Below, one piece after another: positions 7,518-15,615 of a DNA stretch of 64,000 nucleotides (within the stretch, counting starts at the first letter, position 1; every line of letters starts with the position of its first letter). This stretch comes from Phytohabitans houttuyneae. GTDB taxonomy: Bacteria > Actinomycetota > Actinomycetes > Mycobacteriales > Micromonosporaceae. The notes beneath the pieces were generated by a model that worked only from the letters and a program-made list of their open reading frames with translations, had not been told where the DNA came from and did no database searches. The position numbers and the translations under genes were made by a program. Location of the stretch: NCBI RefSeq assembly GCF_011764425.1, contig NZ_BLPF01000002.1, positions 1,054,997 to 1,118,996 of the forward strand, read 5' to 3'.

Positions 7518-8333
7518 TCATAGCGCGGTGGGCACGATCACGACGGGGCACGCGGATCGGGCGGCTAACGCCGTCAGTATCGGTCCGGGCGACCCACCGT
7601 CCGCCGCGCGGGAGTGCGGCGCCGCGACCACCACAAGCTGGGCGGTGCGGGACGCCGCGGACAGCACGATCACCGCGTCCAGGCCGTGGCGCACCGCGAG
7701 CCGTACCGTCACATCCGGATACTTTTCGGACCAGGTCTCCAGCAGGTCGAGAAACGCACCCTCCGCGGCGCTCAACCTCTCCTGGCCCGGCGGGCTTGCC
7801 AGCGCCGGCCACAGGTGTACGGCCGTCAGCGGCGCGCAGCGTCGATCCGCGGCTGCGAAGGCGAAACGTATGGCTGCCTCGGAGCCGGCGGTGCCATCCA
7901 CCCCGACCAGGACCGGCGATCGTGTCGGAGCACGGGTGGCGGGCATGCCGGCCGGACAGATGACGACCGGCACGGTGGCCCGTCCGAGCACGGCGGCGGC
8001 CACCGATCCCAGTGCCGCGTTGGCGGCCCGCTTGCCGCGCCGGTGACCGCCGCGTCCGAGCGCCAGCAGGCTCGCCTCACTCGCGCGGGTTACCAGCGTC
8101 CCGGCGGGGTCTCCGTCGAGGACCTCGGTGTTGACCCGGAGCGCGGGATGCACCGCCCGGATGCGCTCGGAAGCGGTCTGCAGGATCTTCGCCGCCGGGC
8201 CGGCCGAAACGAGTACCAGCGTGAGGGGAGCCGACCACAGCGCGGCTTCAGCGGCCGCCAGCTCAAGCTCCGGTCTCGGGCTAGAGGAGCCGTCGACGCC
8301 GACGACGACCTCTTGTACGGGCTCGTGTGGCAT
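7518..8333 (-). CDS. Universal stress protein (tandem UspA, degenerate ATP motifs)
   Basis: 271 residues with two UspA domains (VVVGVDGSSSP near the start; VLVGVDGTAGSE near residue 145). The nucleotide-binding loops are altered: GRGGHRRGKRAANAALGS in domain 1 and no Gly-rich loop in domain 2 (VVAAPHSRAADG). It probably signals without binding ATP. The start at 8333 is preceded by GGAGGTACGCG; the longer upstream frame is Arg/Gly-rich and rejected. A box lies at 8386-8399. Confidence 0.87.
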   Translation of the reverse strand: MPHEPVQEVVVGVDGSSSPRPELELAAAEAALWSAPLTLVLVSAGPAAKILQTASERIRAVHPALRVNTEVLDGDPAGTLVTRASEASLLALGRGGHRRGKRAANAALGSVAAAVLGRATVPVVICPAGMPATRAPTRSPVLVGVDGTAGSEAAIRFAFAAADRRCAPLTAVHLWPALASPPGQERLSAAEGAFLDLLETWSEKYPDVTVRLAVRHGLDAVIVLSAASRTAQLVVVAAPHSRAADGGSPGPILTALAARSACPVVIVPTAL

Positions 8334-8385
8334 CGCGTACCTCCACCCTCTGCCTCCAGAGTGGGCCTCCGCTGGCTGGGCGAAC

Positions 8386-8399
8386 AGGGCCAAGGGCCC
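8386..8399. promoter_or_regulatory. DosR-box-like operator
   Basis: AGGGCCAAGGGCCC; on the minus strand it reads GGGCCCTTGGCCCT, with C in place of A/T at the inner position of each half. It is 53 bp before the USP start at 8333. Confidence 0.5.
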
Positions 8400-8515
8400 G
8401 TGATGCGGACGCCGTTGGCCCCCCGCTGCTGCTGCCGAGCGGCTCTGGGAACCACACCGCCAACGGCGCAGGCTGTGGTGACAGATCCGCCGGACCGGGA
8501 GACCTTTGGTAGCCA

Positions 8516-9952
8516 CTAGGAACCGCGACCTGCGACCTTCACGCCATCACAGAGGACGGTTGTCGCCCGCAGCATCGCCCACTCCCGCCGCATCCCCGCG
8601 AGGAGGACCGGCAGGTCGGGGAAACGGTCCGCATCCACGTGGACGGTGATGGCCAGCGTCCCGGCATACGACACGGCTAGGAAAGATACGCCGAGGTTGC
8701 CGGCGAGGTTGCCGATCGGCAGCACGTCCAGTATCGGTGTCCCCAGCACGTGGACCGGTACCGGCGGTCCCGGGACGTTGCTCTCCACGAAGTGGATCAT
8801 CCGTTGGTGCCGGCTGAAATAGTTCGCGATACCCATCCGCGCCAGCCAGATGAGCAGCACGTTTCCGGCGGTGGGCGGCTGGTCGCGCTTCGCGCGTGCG
8901 GACTCGACCGCGATCGAGCCGAGCCGGGCCGCGGGATCCGGTTCTCCCGCGGGTAACCGGACAACGAACCCCCCGGTGCGGTTGCCGCCGCCGTCTAACG
9001 CCTCCGCGGAGGTCCGTAGTGACATCGCGACGGTGGCGTGCAGCCACAGCCCGTCCAGCGACTCGCCGCGGGTGTGCAGCAGCGCCCGCACGCCGGCCGT
9101 CGCGAGGCTCAGGACGACGTCGTTGACCTTCCCGCCGTGCCGGTGCGCCACCTGTTTGGCCTCGACCAGGTCGACGCGCATCACCGCCAGGCGCCTGCGG
9201 GGGCCGATTGGAGCGTTCAGTGAGGTCCGCGCTGCGTGCCGCAGTGTGGCGATCATCCGCCAGTGGCCGCGTACCATCCCGGCAAGCTGGCGGGGACCGA
9301 CCCGCCGGGGAGGCTGCCGGACGGCGGCCAGGCGGGCGCGTAGGTTGTCCGCCACCAGCGTGCTCCAGCTGGGCGCAGGGACCGGCACCCACCGTGGTAC
9401 CGGCCCATCCGTTTCTGGCAGCGCCCGCTCAAGAGTGGACAGGACCAGCCGGATGGCCGCCAGCCCATCGGCGAGGACATGGTGCAGCTTGACCAGGATC
9501 GCCACGCGGCCTTCAGCCAGCCCGGTCAGCAACCACATCCGCCACAACGGGTGTGCGCGGTCCAGCGGCCCGCTCATAAGCTGAGCGGCCAGACGAAGCA
9601 GCTGCGCCTGGTCTCCCGGCCACGGCACCCGCGCCGTCAACACGTGCCGGTCGACGTCGAACGCGCAGTCGTCGACCCAGACCGGCCGGCCAGCCAGTGG
9701 ACCGGCCGAGCGGATCACCCGGCGCAGCGGCGGTGCGGACACCAGCGCCCGTTCGACGGCCTGCCGGATGGTGGCAACGGACGGGCCGCCCTCGCCTCCG
9801 TGTGCCGCCGGGCGGTCCAGAACCAGAACGGCACCGATCGTCATCGGGGCGGCCGGAGTCTCGACCGCAAGGTTGATCATGTCGAACGCGTTGAGGCGCT
9901 CCGGTCGCGTATGCCGGCCGTTCTGGACTGCAAAGCTCTCGATCTCGATCAC
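8516..9952 (-). CDS. Wax ester synthase/diacylglycerol acyltransferase (Tgs1-like)
   Basis: 478 residues, full length for the WS/DGAT family that makes triacylglycerol or wax esters from acyl-CoA at the membrane or lipid body. The catalytic HHxxxDG motif is present as HHVLADG. The N-terminal signature RLNAFDMINLAVETPAAPM corresponds to the family opening (RLsxxDxxFLxxE.P). Its DosR-regulated relative tgs1 of M. tuberculosis stores TAG during hypoxia. The GTG at 9952 is the start with modest support (GAGGGG upstream); the Met at residue 25 would cut into the conserved region. Two boxes lie upstream. Confidence 0.9.
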   Translation of the reverse strand: MIEIESFAVQNGRHTRPERLNAFDMINLAVETPAAPMTIGAVLVLDRPAAHGGEGGPSVATIRQAVERALVSAPPLRRVIRSAGPLAGRPVWVDDCAFDVDRHVLTARVPWPGDQAQLLRLAAQLMSGPLDRAHPLWRMWLLTGLAEGRVAILVKLHHVLADGLAAIRLVLSTLERALPETDGPVPRWVPVPAPSWSTLVADNLRARLAAVRQPPRRVGPRQLAGMVRGHWRMIATLRHAARTSLNAPIGPRRRLAVMRVDLVEAKQVAHRHGGKVNDVVLSLATAGVRALLHTRGESLDGLWLHATVAMSLRTSAEALDGGGNRTGGFVVRLPAGEPDPAARLGSIAVESARAKRDQPPTAGNVLLIWLARMGIANYFSRHQRMIHFVESNVPGPPVPVHVLGTPILDVLPIGNLAGNLGVSFLAVSYAGTLAITVHVDADRFPDLPVLLAGMRREWAMLRATTVLCDGVKVAGRGS

Positions 9953-9996
9953 CGCCCCTCACCGCCATGTTCGGCAGCGAGGAGCGGGCAGCGGCA

Positions 9997-10010
9997 GGGC
10001 CCAAAGACCC
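9997..10010. promoter_or_regulatory. DosR-box-like operator
   Basis: GGGCCCAAAGACCC, 45 bp before the WS/DGAT start at 9952 (minus). Confidence 0.6.
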
Positions 10011-10045
10011 GGGAGTTCGGGAGGGGCAATATGGTCCCCCACGGC

Positions 10046-10059
10046 GGGACCGCGGTCCC
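10046..10059. promoter_or_regulatory. DosR-box-like operator, perfect palindrome
   Basis: GGGACCGCGGTCCC is fully symmetric over 14 bp. It lies 90 bp before the lipoprotein start at 10149 and also upstream of the divergent WS/DGAT gene. Confidence 0.65.
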
Positions 10060-10148
10060 CAAAGGAGCGGCCATTCGCCCCGCCTCGATGGGTGGCATGC
10101 GACATACCGTGGTGCTGTTACCCCCGCTAGCACCTGGGTAGGTGCGTC

Positions 10149-10790
10149 ATGAATTCCCTCGTGAGGCTCTGCGCGGCGACGGTCGGGATCCTGATGTTTG
10201 TGGCCGCGCCGAGCGGATGCGGCGAACAGCAACCGGAGGCGTCATCCACGCCCGAGACGACCGCATCCACGCCGCAACCGTCGGTGCCCCCGTCCGAAAG
10301 CCCGGAAAGCACGAAGTCGCCACAGACCCGCCGTCCGACGACGCCGCCGACCAAGCTCATGCCCTGCCGCGCCACGGACCTCGTTCTGAGCGGCGTAGAC
10401 AGCAGCGGCGCCGCCGGACATATCGGGTACCGAACGGTCGTCACCAACACCGGCACCCGATCGTGCGCTCTTCTCGGTGACCCCGTCGTCGTGGTCTATG
10501 TGGACTCGACCGGCCGGACCAGGACGCTGCCGACCGAACGCCACCGCGCGGACGGCGTCGCCGGCCCGATCCTGCAGCGCGGCCAGCGGGCCGAGATGAC
10601 GTTGTTGGTCGTCAACGGCTACGGCGGATACGACCGTTCCGCACCCGCATGCGCACATCCGGCGGTGTACCGCAACCTTTCCGCGAAGCTCAGAGGTGGC
10701 GGGATGGTCGGGCTGGATGGCCTCGTCCTCGACGTCAAGTGCGGCGCAATCACGGCGTACGACTGGGTCGGGGCGACCAGCGTCCCCTGA
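10149..10790 (+). CDS. DUF4232-like secreted lipoprotein
   Basis: 213 residues. An N-terminal signal peptide (hydrophobic VGILMFVAAPS) ends at a Cys (residue 25, PSGCGEQ) that can be lipidated, although the lipobox is not canonical. A Pro/Ser/Thr-rich linker follows (about 28-70), then a beta-rich domain with paired cysteines of the DUF4232 type found in actinobacterial exported proteins. The start at 10149 follows TAGGTGCG. It is divergent from WS/DGAT with a perfect palindromic box between them, so it may be box-controlled. Function unknown. Confidence 0.75.
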   Translation: MNSLVRLCAATVGILMFVAAPSGCGEQQPEASSTPETTASTPQPSVPPSESPESTKSPQTRRPTTPPTKLMPCRATDLVLSGVDSSGAAGHIGYRTVVTNTGTRSCALLGDPVVVVYVDSTGRTRTLPTERHRADGVAGPILQRGQRAEMTLLVVNGYGGYDRSAPACAHPAVYRNLSAKLRGGGMVGLDGLVLDVKCGAITAYDWVGATSVP

Positions 10791-10810
10791 GGTGGGAGGC
10801 CGAGGTCAGC

Positions 10811-10942
10811 ATGGTGCTCAAGGTGGACGTACCACGCACGCTGATCCGCGGAGACGTGGACGAAGGATACGGCCCGGTGGCCGACGCCTTCCGGCGCAAC
10901 TTCGCCGAGCGCGACGCCGGCGGGACGGGAACGGCCGTGTGA
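10811..10942 (+). pseudogene. N-terminal remnant of a serine hydrolase (beta-lactamase/EstB-like)
   Basis: The 43-residue ORF contains VDEGYGPVADAFRRNFAERD, which resembles the opening of actinobacterial serine hydrolases of the beta-lactamase/esterase B class, as I recall the family. It then stops, before the SxxK catalytic region. Three bases later the 3' end of the convergent nitroreductase begins. It reads as a gene truncated when the nitroreductase block arrived or by deletion. No alternative frame continues the homology. Confidence 0.5.
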
Positions 10943-10945
10943 GGA

Positions 10946-11920
10946 TCACCCGGACACGCTCGTCTCCTTGGCCAGAACGTCGAATAGTGAGCGTCGCGGT
11001 GTACCCCGAGCGGCGTTGCCGTAGCCGATCCGGAGCACCATCTGGGCGTATCCATGGCCGCTGACCAATCGCCGCAGCTCGGCGACCTCCAGGGCCTGGT
11101 TCACCGGCGAGGCGACCAGCCGCCGTGTCGTGGCGGTGAGCAGGACGCGCTGCAACGCCTGCCCGGCTCGGATCCAGTCATACGGCGTGTCGTCATGGGT
11201 GGTCAGCCGGACCAGGGTCGGGCGCCGCTCGAAGGCGGCGGCCGCTGCCGGCGGTCCGAAGTGGCGCAGCGGTAGCCGTCCGGTCGTGTCCTGCGGGGGG
11301 TAGGCGTACGACGGTATCCCGTCCCGCCGCTCCGGTTGGCCACCGGTCCACGCGTCCAGTTCGGCGCGGTAGCCCTCGTCTCGGTTGAGGACCTCGTCCG
11401 CGGTCCAGGTCAGAGACAGGATGGCGTCGCGCACGATGGGGTCGGCGACAGCGAGCCGGGCGCCCTCCGCGGCCGCCGCGGCGATCAGGTCGTCCAGTAC
11501 CGGCCAGGGCACCGCATCCGCCTGGAACGGGCGACGGTTGGTGTGACGGCGGGTGATCGCAGTGGCAAGCACCCCAGCCGTCGGGCTCGGCACCGTCGTC
11601 GGGCCCGCCTGAATGCGGGCGGCGAGCTCGTGCAGGCCAGGCTCCGGCAGCAGGCGCAGGACCGGGATCCGGCCGCGGGCGAGCAAGGCCAGTCGCAGGT
11701 TGAAGATCGCGGCGCCCACGCTGATGAACATCTGCCGGCCGCTTGGGTCCAGGTTGGACAGTTGCCGGGTCCGGTCCGCCCAGACCTCGATCTCGCGTCC
11801 ATGCACCCGGAATAACCACGGCTGGGTGTTGTGGATTGACGGCGCCGCGAGAGCTGCGTGGAGGCACTCGGCAACGGTGTCGACCGACAGCCGCGGTATG
11901 CGCCTTGTCCGGGAGCCCAT
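10946..11920 (-). CDS. Acg-family nitroreductase-like protein
   Basis: 324 residues, nitroreductase fold of the Acg type (Rv2032, Rv3127, Rv3131 in the DosR regulon). The N-terminal signature APSIHNTQPWLFRV and the C-terminal TTRRLVASPVNQALE block are typical. Acg structures suggest a lidded flavin site and a role other than classical nitroreduction, possibly flavin storage. The ATG at 11920 is chosen; it lies 2 bases after the stop of the upstream Rv1738-like gene, so the two are coupled. A TTG at 11926 is a less likely start. It belongs to the operon beginning with the USP at 13009. Confidence 0.88.
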   Translation of the reverse strand: MGSRTRRIPRLSVDTVAECLHAALAAPSIHNTQPWLFRVHGREIEVWADRTRQLSNLDPSGRQMFISVGAAIFNLRLALLARGRIPVLRLLPEPGLHELAARIQAGPTTVPSPTAGVLATAITRRHTNRRPFQADAVPWPVLDDLIAAAAAEGARLAVADPIVRDAILSLTWTADEVLNRDEGYRAELDAWTGGQPERRDGIPSYAYPPQDTTGRLPLRHFGPPAAAAAFERRPTLVRLTTHDDTPYDWIRAGQALQRVLLTATTRRLVASPVNQALEVAELRRLVSGHGYAQMVLRIGYGNAARGTPRRSLFDVLAKETSVSG

Positions 11921-11922
11921 GG

Positions 11923-12192
11923 TCAACGCTCCAGGCTCACATGCTCGTGCGTGGCATCCTCCAGGTCACCGGCGGCGGCGACCAGGAGCCGGTGACCGAG
12001 GTCGGACAGCGCTCGGGCGACCGCGATCTCGTCGCCGATAGCGGGGATGTCCGGCCTTTCCACGCGGCGCCGTGCCTGACCGTTGCCCACCAGGTCGTCG
12101 CGGATCTCGTCGTAAAGCTGCGCCTCGGCGTAGGTCCGGCAGTCGACCTCGCCGATAAGAATCTCGACGTTCCATCGTTTCATCGCGGCCAT
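11923..12192 (-). CDS. Rv1738-like DUF1876 protein
   Basis: 89 residues. The family pattern is clear: WNVEILIGEVDCRTYAEAQL, then PDIPAIGDEIAVARALSDLGHRLL. Rv1738 of M. tuberculosis is strongly DosR-induced, and its structure resembles ribosome hibernation factors, so a translation-silencing role is likely. The ATG at 12192 is 7 bases after AGGAGG; the second Met (12183) is less well placed. It lies between a USP and an Acg-type gene with tight spacing. A paralogue is at 47835-48110. Confidence 0.85.
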   Translation of the reverse strand: MAAMKRWNVEILIGEVDCRTYAEAQLYDEIRDDLVGNGQARRRVERPDIPAIGDEIAVARALSDLGHRLLVAAAGDLEDATHEHVSLER

Positions 12193-12223
12193 GACCGGAC
12201 CTCCTTGACCTGCTCGCCGGGGA

Positions 12224-13009
12224 CTACGGCAGCGGCACCGCCGCCACGGGGCAGCCGGCGAGATCTACCATCGCGTGCGTCACCAGGCCGCGGGCGAACG
12301 GCCCTGTCCCGCCGTGCCGTGACGAACCGACAACGACGAGCTGGGCGTCCATCGACGCCTCCGCGAGGGCCGGTACCGCGAGCTGGCCGTACTGGACGCT
12401 CAGCTGGACCGGCACGTCCGGGTACTTGCCCGCCCAGGCGGACACCGCTTCGTGAAGCATTTCGGCCGCCTCCGGCGTCCGCCAGGCACGCACGTGCAGG
12501 GCGATCACCGACGCACCGCGAAGGGCGGCTTGCTCGAAGGCGAACGCGATGCCGGGCTCCGCGCGCGGGTAGTCGTCGACCCCGACCAGCACCGGTCTCG
12601 GACTGGGCAACGCGCGCTGCGGGTCGACCGGCCGGTGCACCATTACCGGGCACCTCGCCTCGTGGACCACGCGTGTGGTCACCGGGCCCGCCGGCAGGGC
12701 GGGAAAGCGCGCGTCGCGGCGATGGCCCAGCACCAGAAGGTAGGCATCCGACGAGCGCGCGAGGAGGGCACGGGCCGGATCGCCGACGACCGCGGTTGTG
12801 CTGACTGCCAGGCCCGGATGTTCCGCGAGGGCCCGGGCGGCGGCGATGTCCAGGACTTCCTGGCTGTCGCCCGGCCCGGTCTCGACATGGACGACGACCA
12901 GCGGTGTGAGTCGGGCGGCAGCCTCTTCGGCGGCCAAGTCCACCGCCTGCAGCGCGCTGCACGACCCATCCACGCCGACGACAACCGGACCGAGGGGCTC
13001 CGCTGTCAT
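12224..13009 (-). CDS. Universal stress protein (tandem UspA, degenerate ATP motifs)
   Basis: 261 residues. Domain 1 starts GPVVVGVDGSCSAL and domain 2 RPVLVGVDDYPRAE. The Gly-rich loops are replaced (GHRRDARFPALPAGP and GSSRHGGTGPFARG), so ATP binding is unlikely. The start at 13009 is preceded by GGAGGCGGGTC. It is the first gene of a USP/Rv1738-like/Acg-like operon with 31 and 2 bp spacing. A box-like site is at 13064-13077. Confidence 0.87.
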   Translation of the reverse strand: MTAEPLGPVVVGVDGSCSALQAVDLAAEEAAARLTPLVVVHVETGPGDSQEVLDIAAARALAEHPGLAVSTTAVVGDPARALLARSSDAYLLVLGHRRDARFPALPAGPVTTRVVHEARCPVMVHRPVDPQRALPSPRPVLVGVDDYPRAEPGIAFAFEQAALRGASVIALHVRAWRTPEAAEMLHEAVSAWAGKYPDVPVQLSVQYGQLAVPALAEASMDAQLVVVGSSRHGGTGPFARGLVTHAMVDLAGCPVAAVPLP

Positions 13010-13063
13010 GACCCGCCTCCTTCGCTTGGTCTCAGCGTGCGGCGCGCGTACCCGCTGCGGGTA

Positions 13064-13077
13064 GGGGCGTCGGACCC
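13064..13077. promoter_or_regulatory. DosR-box-like operator
   Basis: GGGGCGTCGGACCC, 55 bp before the USP start at 13009. The left half has G for A/T at the fourth base. Confidence 0.45.
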
Positions 13078-13147
13078 GTATCGCCAGGACCTGTTGTCGT
13101 CATCTGCCTCTGTGCGTGCGGGTGCGAGGATCGTGGCCGCGGCGGCC

Positions 13148-14023
13148 TCAGCCTGCGAGCGTCGGCATCTCCCGGACCACGGCGACCGGGCAGTCCGCGT
13201 GGTGCAGCAGTTGCTGGCTGATCGAGCCGAGCAGCAGTCCGCGGAAGCCGCCACGACCGCGCGAGCCGACGACGACCAGCTGAGCGCCGCGGCTCGCGTC
13301 GACCATGATGCGCCCGGTCGGTCCGGGCACGACGTCGACCGCCACCTCGACGTGTGGGTACTTGCTGCGCCAGCTGGCCAGCAGTTCGTCGAGCTCCACC
13401 CGCTCGGCGGCGGCCTGCTCCGCCAGGTCGTAGTCGACCGGCCGCCACTTGGGCGCAGGTGGCGCCCAGGCCCGGATCACACGCAGCCCGGTGCCGCGTG
13501 CGGCCGCCTGCTCGAAGGCGTACTCGAGCGCGAGCAGTGCGCCGTCGGAGCCGTCCACGCCAGCGACAACCGGGCCGGCGGCCAGCTCTGGCCCGCCGCG
13601 CACGACCACGACCGGGCAATGCGCGTGCGCCGACACCGCGACGGTGGTAGAGCCGAGCAGAAGCTCCCCGAACCCGCCGTGGCCACGGCTGCCCAGGACG
13701 AGCAGCCGCGCCTCGCGCGAACGCTCCTGCAGGATGATCGCGGCGGATCCGCCGACGACCTCGCCGGTCACGGCCACCCGCGGGTGAGTCTGGTAAGCGC
13801 CGGAGACGGCGGCGTCGACCATCTTCTGCGCGTCCTCGCGGGCACCGCGGTCGGGCCAGTTGCGTGGTCCGGGCGAGATCGGCCCGGCGACCGCGAGCCA
13901 CTCGAAGACGAACATCACGGTGACGGGCGCGCCGGTGCGGGCTCCGTCGTCCAGCGCCCATCGGAGGGCAGCCTGAGCGCCTGCGGAGCCGTCGTACCCG
14001 ACGATGATGGGTCTTGTGTTCAT
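13148..14023 (-). CDS. Universal stress protein (tandem UspA, ATP-binding type)
   Basis: 291 residues. Both halves keep the nucleotide-binding pattern (GSRGHGGFGELLLGS and GSRGRGGFRGLLLGS). It is very close in sequence style to the USP at 20078-20950 (both have VVGYDGS openings, WALDD, HAHCPVVVVRG and SQQLLH..CPVAVV), which suggests a local duplication. The start at 14023 follows GGAGGACGCC. Confidence 0.9.
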   Translation of the reverse strand: MNTRPIIVGYDGSAGAQAALRWALDDGARTGAPVTVMFVFEWLAVAGPISPGPRNWPDRGAREDAQKMVDAAVSGAYQTHPRVAVTGEVVGGSAAIILQERSREARLLVLGSRGHGGFGELLLGSTTVAVSAHAHCPVVVVRGGPELAAGPVVAGVDGSDGALLALEYAFEQAAARGTGLRVIRAWAPPAPKWRPVDYDLAEQAAAERVELDELLASWRSKYPHVEVAVDVVPGPTGRIMVDASRGAQLVVVGSRGRGGFRGLLLGSISQQLLHHADCPVAVVREMPTLAG

Positions 14024-14082
14024 GGCGTCCTCCAGGTGACTTTCTACTGTGGAACGTAACGCTGCCGGCAGACCGGGCTGTA

Positions 14083-14096
14083 GGGCCGATGGTCAG
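14083..14096. promoter_or_regulatory. Weak DosR-box-like site
   Basis: GGGCCGATGGTCAG, 60 bp before the USP start at 14023. The right half is imperfect (GTCAG). Confidence 0.35.
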
Positions 14097-14124
14097 CCGG
14101 CTCCGTGACCTTCGGACGTCCCGA

Positions 14125-14138
14125 CGGACCCTCGTCCC
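14125..14138. promoter_or_regulatory. DosR-box-like operator
   Basis: CGGACCCTCGTCCC, 83 bp before the USP start at 14221 (plus). One mismatch, in the first base. Confidence 0.5.
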
Positions 14139-14220
14139 CAATCGTCGGGCCATGTGCCCCTGTGGTCCGGCCAGTCCGCGGCCTAGCGTCAAGGCACGGT
14201 ACGACGTGAAGGGGGATGCC

Positions 14221-14730
14221 ATGCGTCGCCATGGTGCCGGTCGGGTCATCGTCGGCGTCGACGGCTCGCTCGCCGGGCTACGGGCACTGCGTCTCGCGGT
14301 CGCCGAGGCCGGTCGCCGGGGCGTCGCGCTGCATGCGGTACGGGTCTGGAACTGTGACTCCTCGTGGCAGGGCGGCGCCGCTGGTTGTGACGGGGAGATC
14401 GGCCAGCAGGCGCACGCGGAGGTGGTTGCCGCGTTCGGCGCCGCCATGGGTTCCATGCCAGGCGACGTGCAGGTGGTCATCACGCCGGTCGCTGGGCGGC
14501 CGTCGAGCGCACTGGTCGACTATGCCTGCCGCGACAACGACCTGCTCTTCGTCGGCACGTCACAGCGACGGTGGTGGCGACGGTTGTTCCGACCTTCGAC
14601 CGCCCGGTCCTGTGCCGCTCGTGCCTGCTGCCCGGTCGTCGTTGTTCCGGCCGAATCCTTCGTGCGCAGCGCCGCCAGCCGCAGGCAGTCGCGGGCGATC
14701 TTCCGCGACCTCTCGGCGCTGAGCGGCTGA
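14221..14730 (+). CDS. Single-domain universal stress protein
   Basis: 169 residues, one UspA domain: RVIVGVDGSLAGLRALR at the start and CCPVVVVPAE at the end. The loop GTSQRRWWRRLFRPST replaces the Gly-rich ATP site with an Arg/Trp cluster. A basic tail of about 25 residues follows the domain. The start at 14221 has AGGGGG upstream. Box at 14125-14138; strong terminator downstream. Confidence 0.83.
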   Translation: MRRHGAGRVIVGVDGSLAGLRALRLAVAEAGRRGVALHAVRVWNCDSSWQGGAAGCDGEIGQQAHAEVVAAFGAAMGSMPGDVQVVITPVAGRPSSALVDYACRDNDLLFVGTSQRRWWRRLFRPSTARSCAARACCPVVVVPAESFVRSAASRRQSRAIFRDLSALSG

Positions 14731-14765
14731 TCGCCCTCACGACACTCTGCTGTGGACACACGATT

Positions 14766-14795
14766 CTGGGGCGCCGCTGGTAACGGCGCCCCCAG
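14766..14795. terminator. Hairpin terminator between convergent genes
   Basis: CTGGGGCGCCG and CGGCGCCCCCAG pair with one bulged base around a 7-base loop. Located between the USP (plus) and DoxX (minus). Confidence 0.7.
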
Positions 14796-14806
14796 TACAG
14801 TGCCGG

Positions 14807-15363
14807 TCACCTGAGCCAAGGCTCACGCTTGACGATGGGCAGCTTCGCCCAGTACCTCCCGAGGCCGAGGGTCGTGCCCGCGCCGACGAGGGCCAGCCCG
14901 GCCAGAACGCCCGCGTTGATCAGGTGGTCGTCGAGGAAGGGGTTGTTGTCCGGGGCAGGACGACCGTCCACATCATCACGTAGAGGATGCCGCCGGTGAC
15001 CGCGGCGATCCGGACGCCGATGCCTAGCACGAGGGCGAGGCCGATACCGGCAAGGCCGATCATGAACAGCCAGTCCGCCCAGGCGTCGCCGGCGATGTTG
15101 TGGTAGAAGTCCTCGAACGGCCCGGCAGCGCCGTTGGCGAGGAAGCCCTTGGTCGGCGAGCCGCCGTTGATCCAGGCGTTCTTCTCGGGCGTCTCGTGAC
15201 CGAGGCCGAACGTCTTGTCCAGGAATGCCCACAGGAAGGTCCAGCCCAGGGCGATCCGGACGCCGGCCCACACGTAGCGGGCGGCCTTTTGCGCGGTGCT
15301 CTCCGGCACCGGGACCGTCGTAGCGGTCGTCGGGGTGGTGGGCCGCTCGGCCATCGCCGTCAT
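14807..15363 (-). CDS. DoxX-family membrane protein, apparent frameshift
   Basis: An integral membrane protein with four predicted helices; the first is around VRIALGWTFLWAFLDKTFG, which is the DoxX signature region. DoxX proteins associate with respiratory or thiol-redox complexes. The frame breaks after MMWTVVLP. One extra base in the G run at 14952-14955 (C run on the coding strand) restores PDNNPFLDDHLINAGVLAG and a C-terminus ending KREPWLR, 185 residues in all. The start at 15363 (MTAMAERP) or 15354 cannot be decided from the weak GGAG. Box at 15464-15477. Confidence 0.82.
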
Positions 15364-15463
15364 GGCTCCACATCCTTTCTCGGTAGTCCCGCGCGCTGGC
15401 GGGCTACCTACAGTCCACGCCTTTCCACGGTTTCGCGGCAGGGCCGGCGGGCGCCACTTCTGC

Positions 15464-15477
15464 GGGACCTTGGACCC
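15464..15477. promoter_or_regulatory. DosR-box-like operator
   Basis: GGGACCTTGGACCC, 101 bp before the DoxX start at 15363. Confidence 0.65.
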
Positions 15478-15615
15478 ACCCGGCGCCGGGTCATACGGCA
15501 CTGTGGACGGTCAGGATGATCCGGCTTGCTCCGTCTGCGCGAAGCTGTCGCGGGGACCGCCCTCGTGCTGATGCACGTGTGGTGGACAGGGGCGCTCGCG
15601 GGCGGACCGAGGATT

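Noticed and set aside
14941-14960. Programmed frameshifting in DoxX or the hydrogenase small subunit
   Set aside because: No slippery heptamer or stimulatory structure; the same one-base loss occurs in unrelated genes, which points to sequence error.
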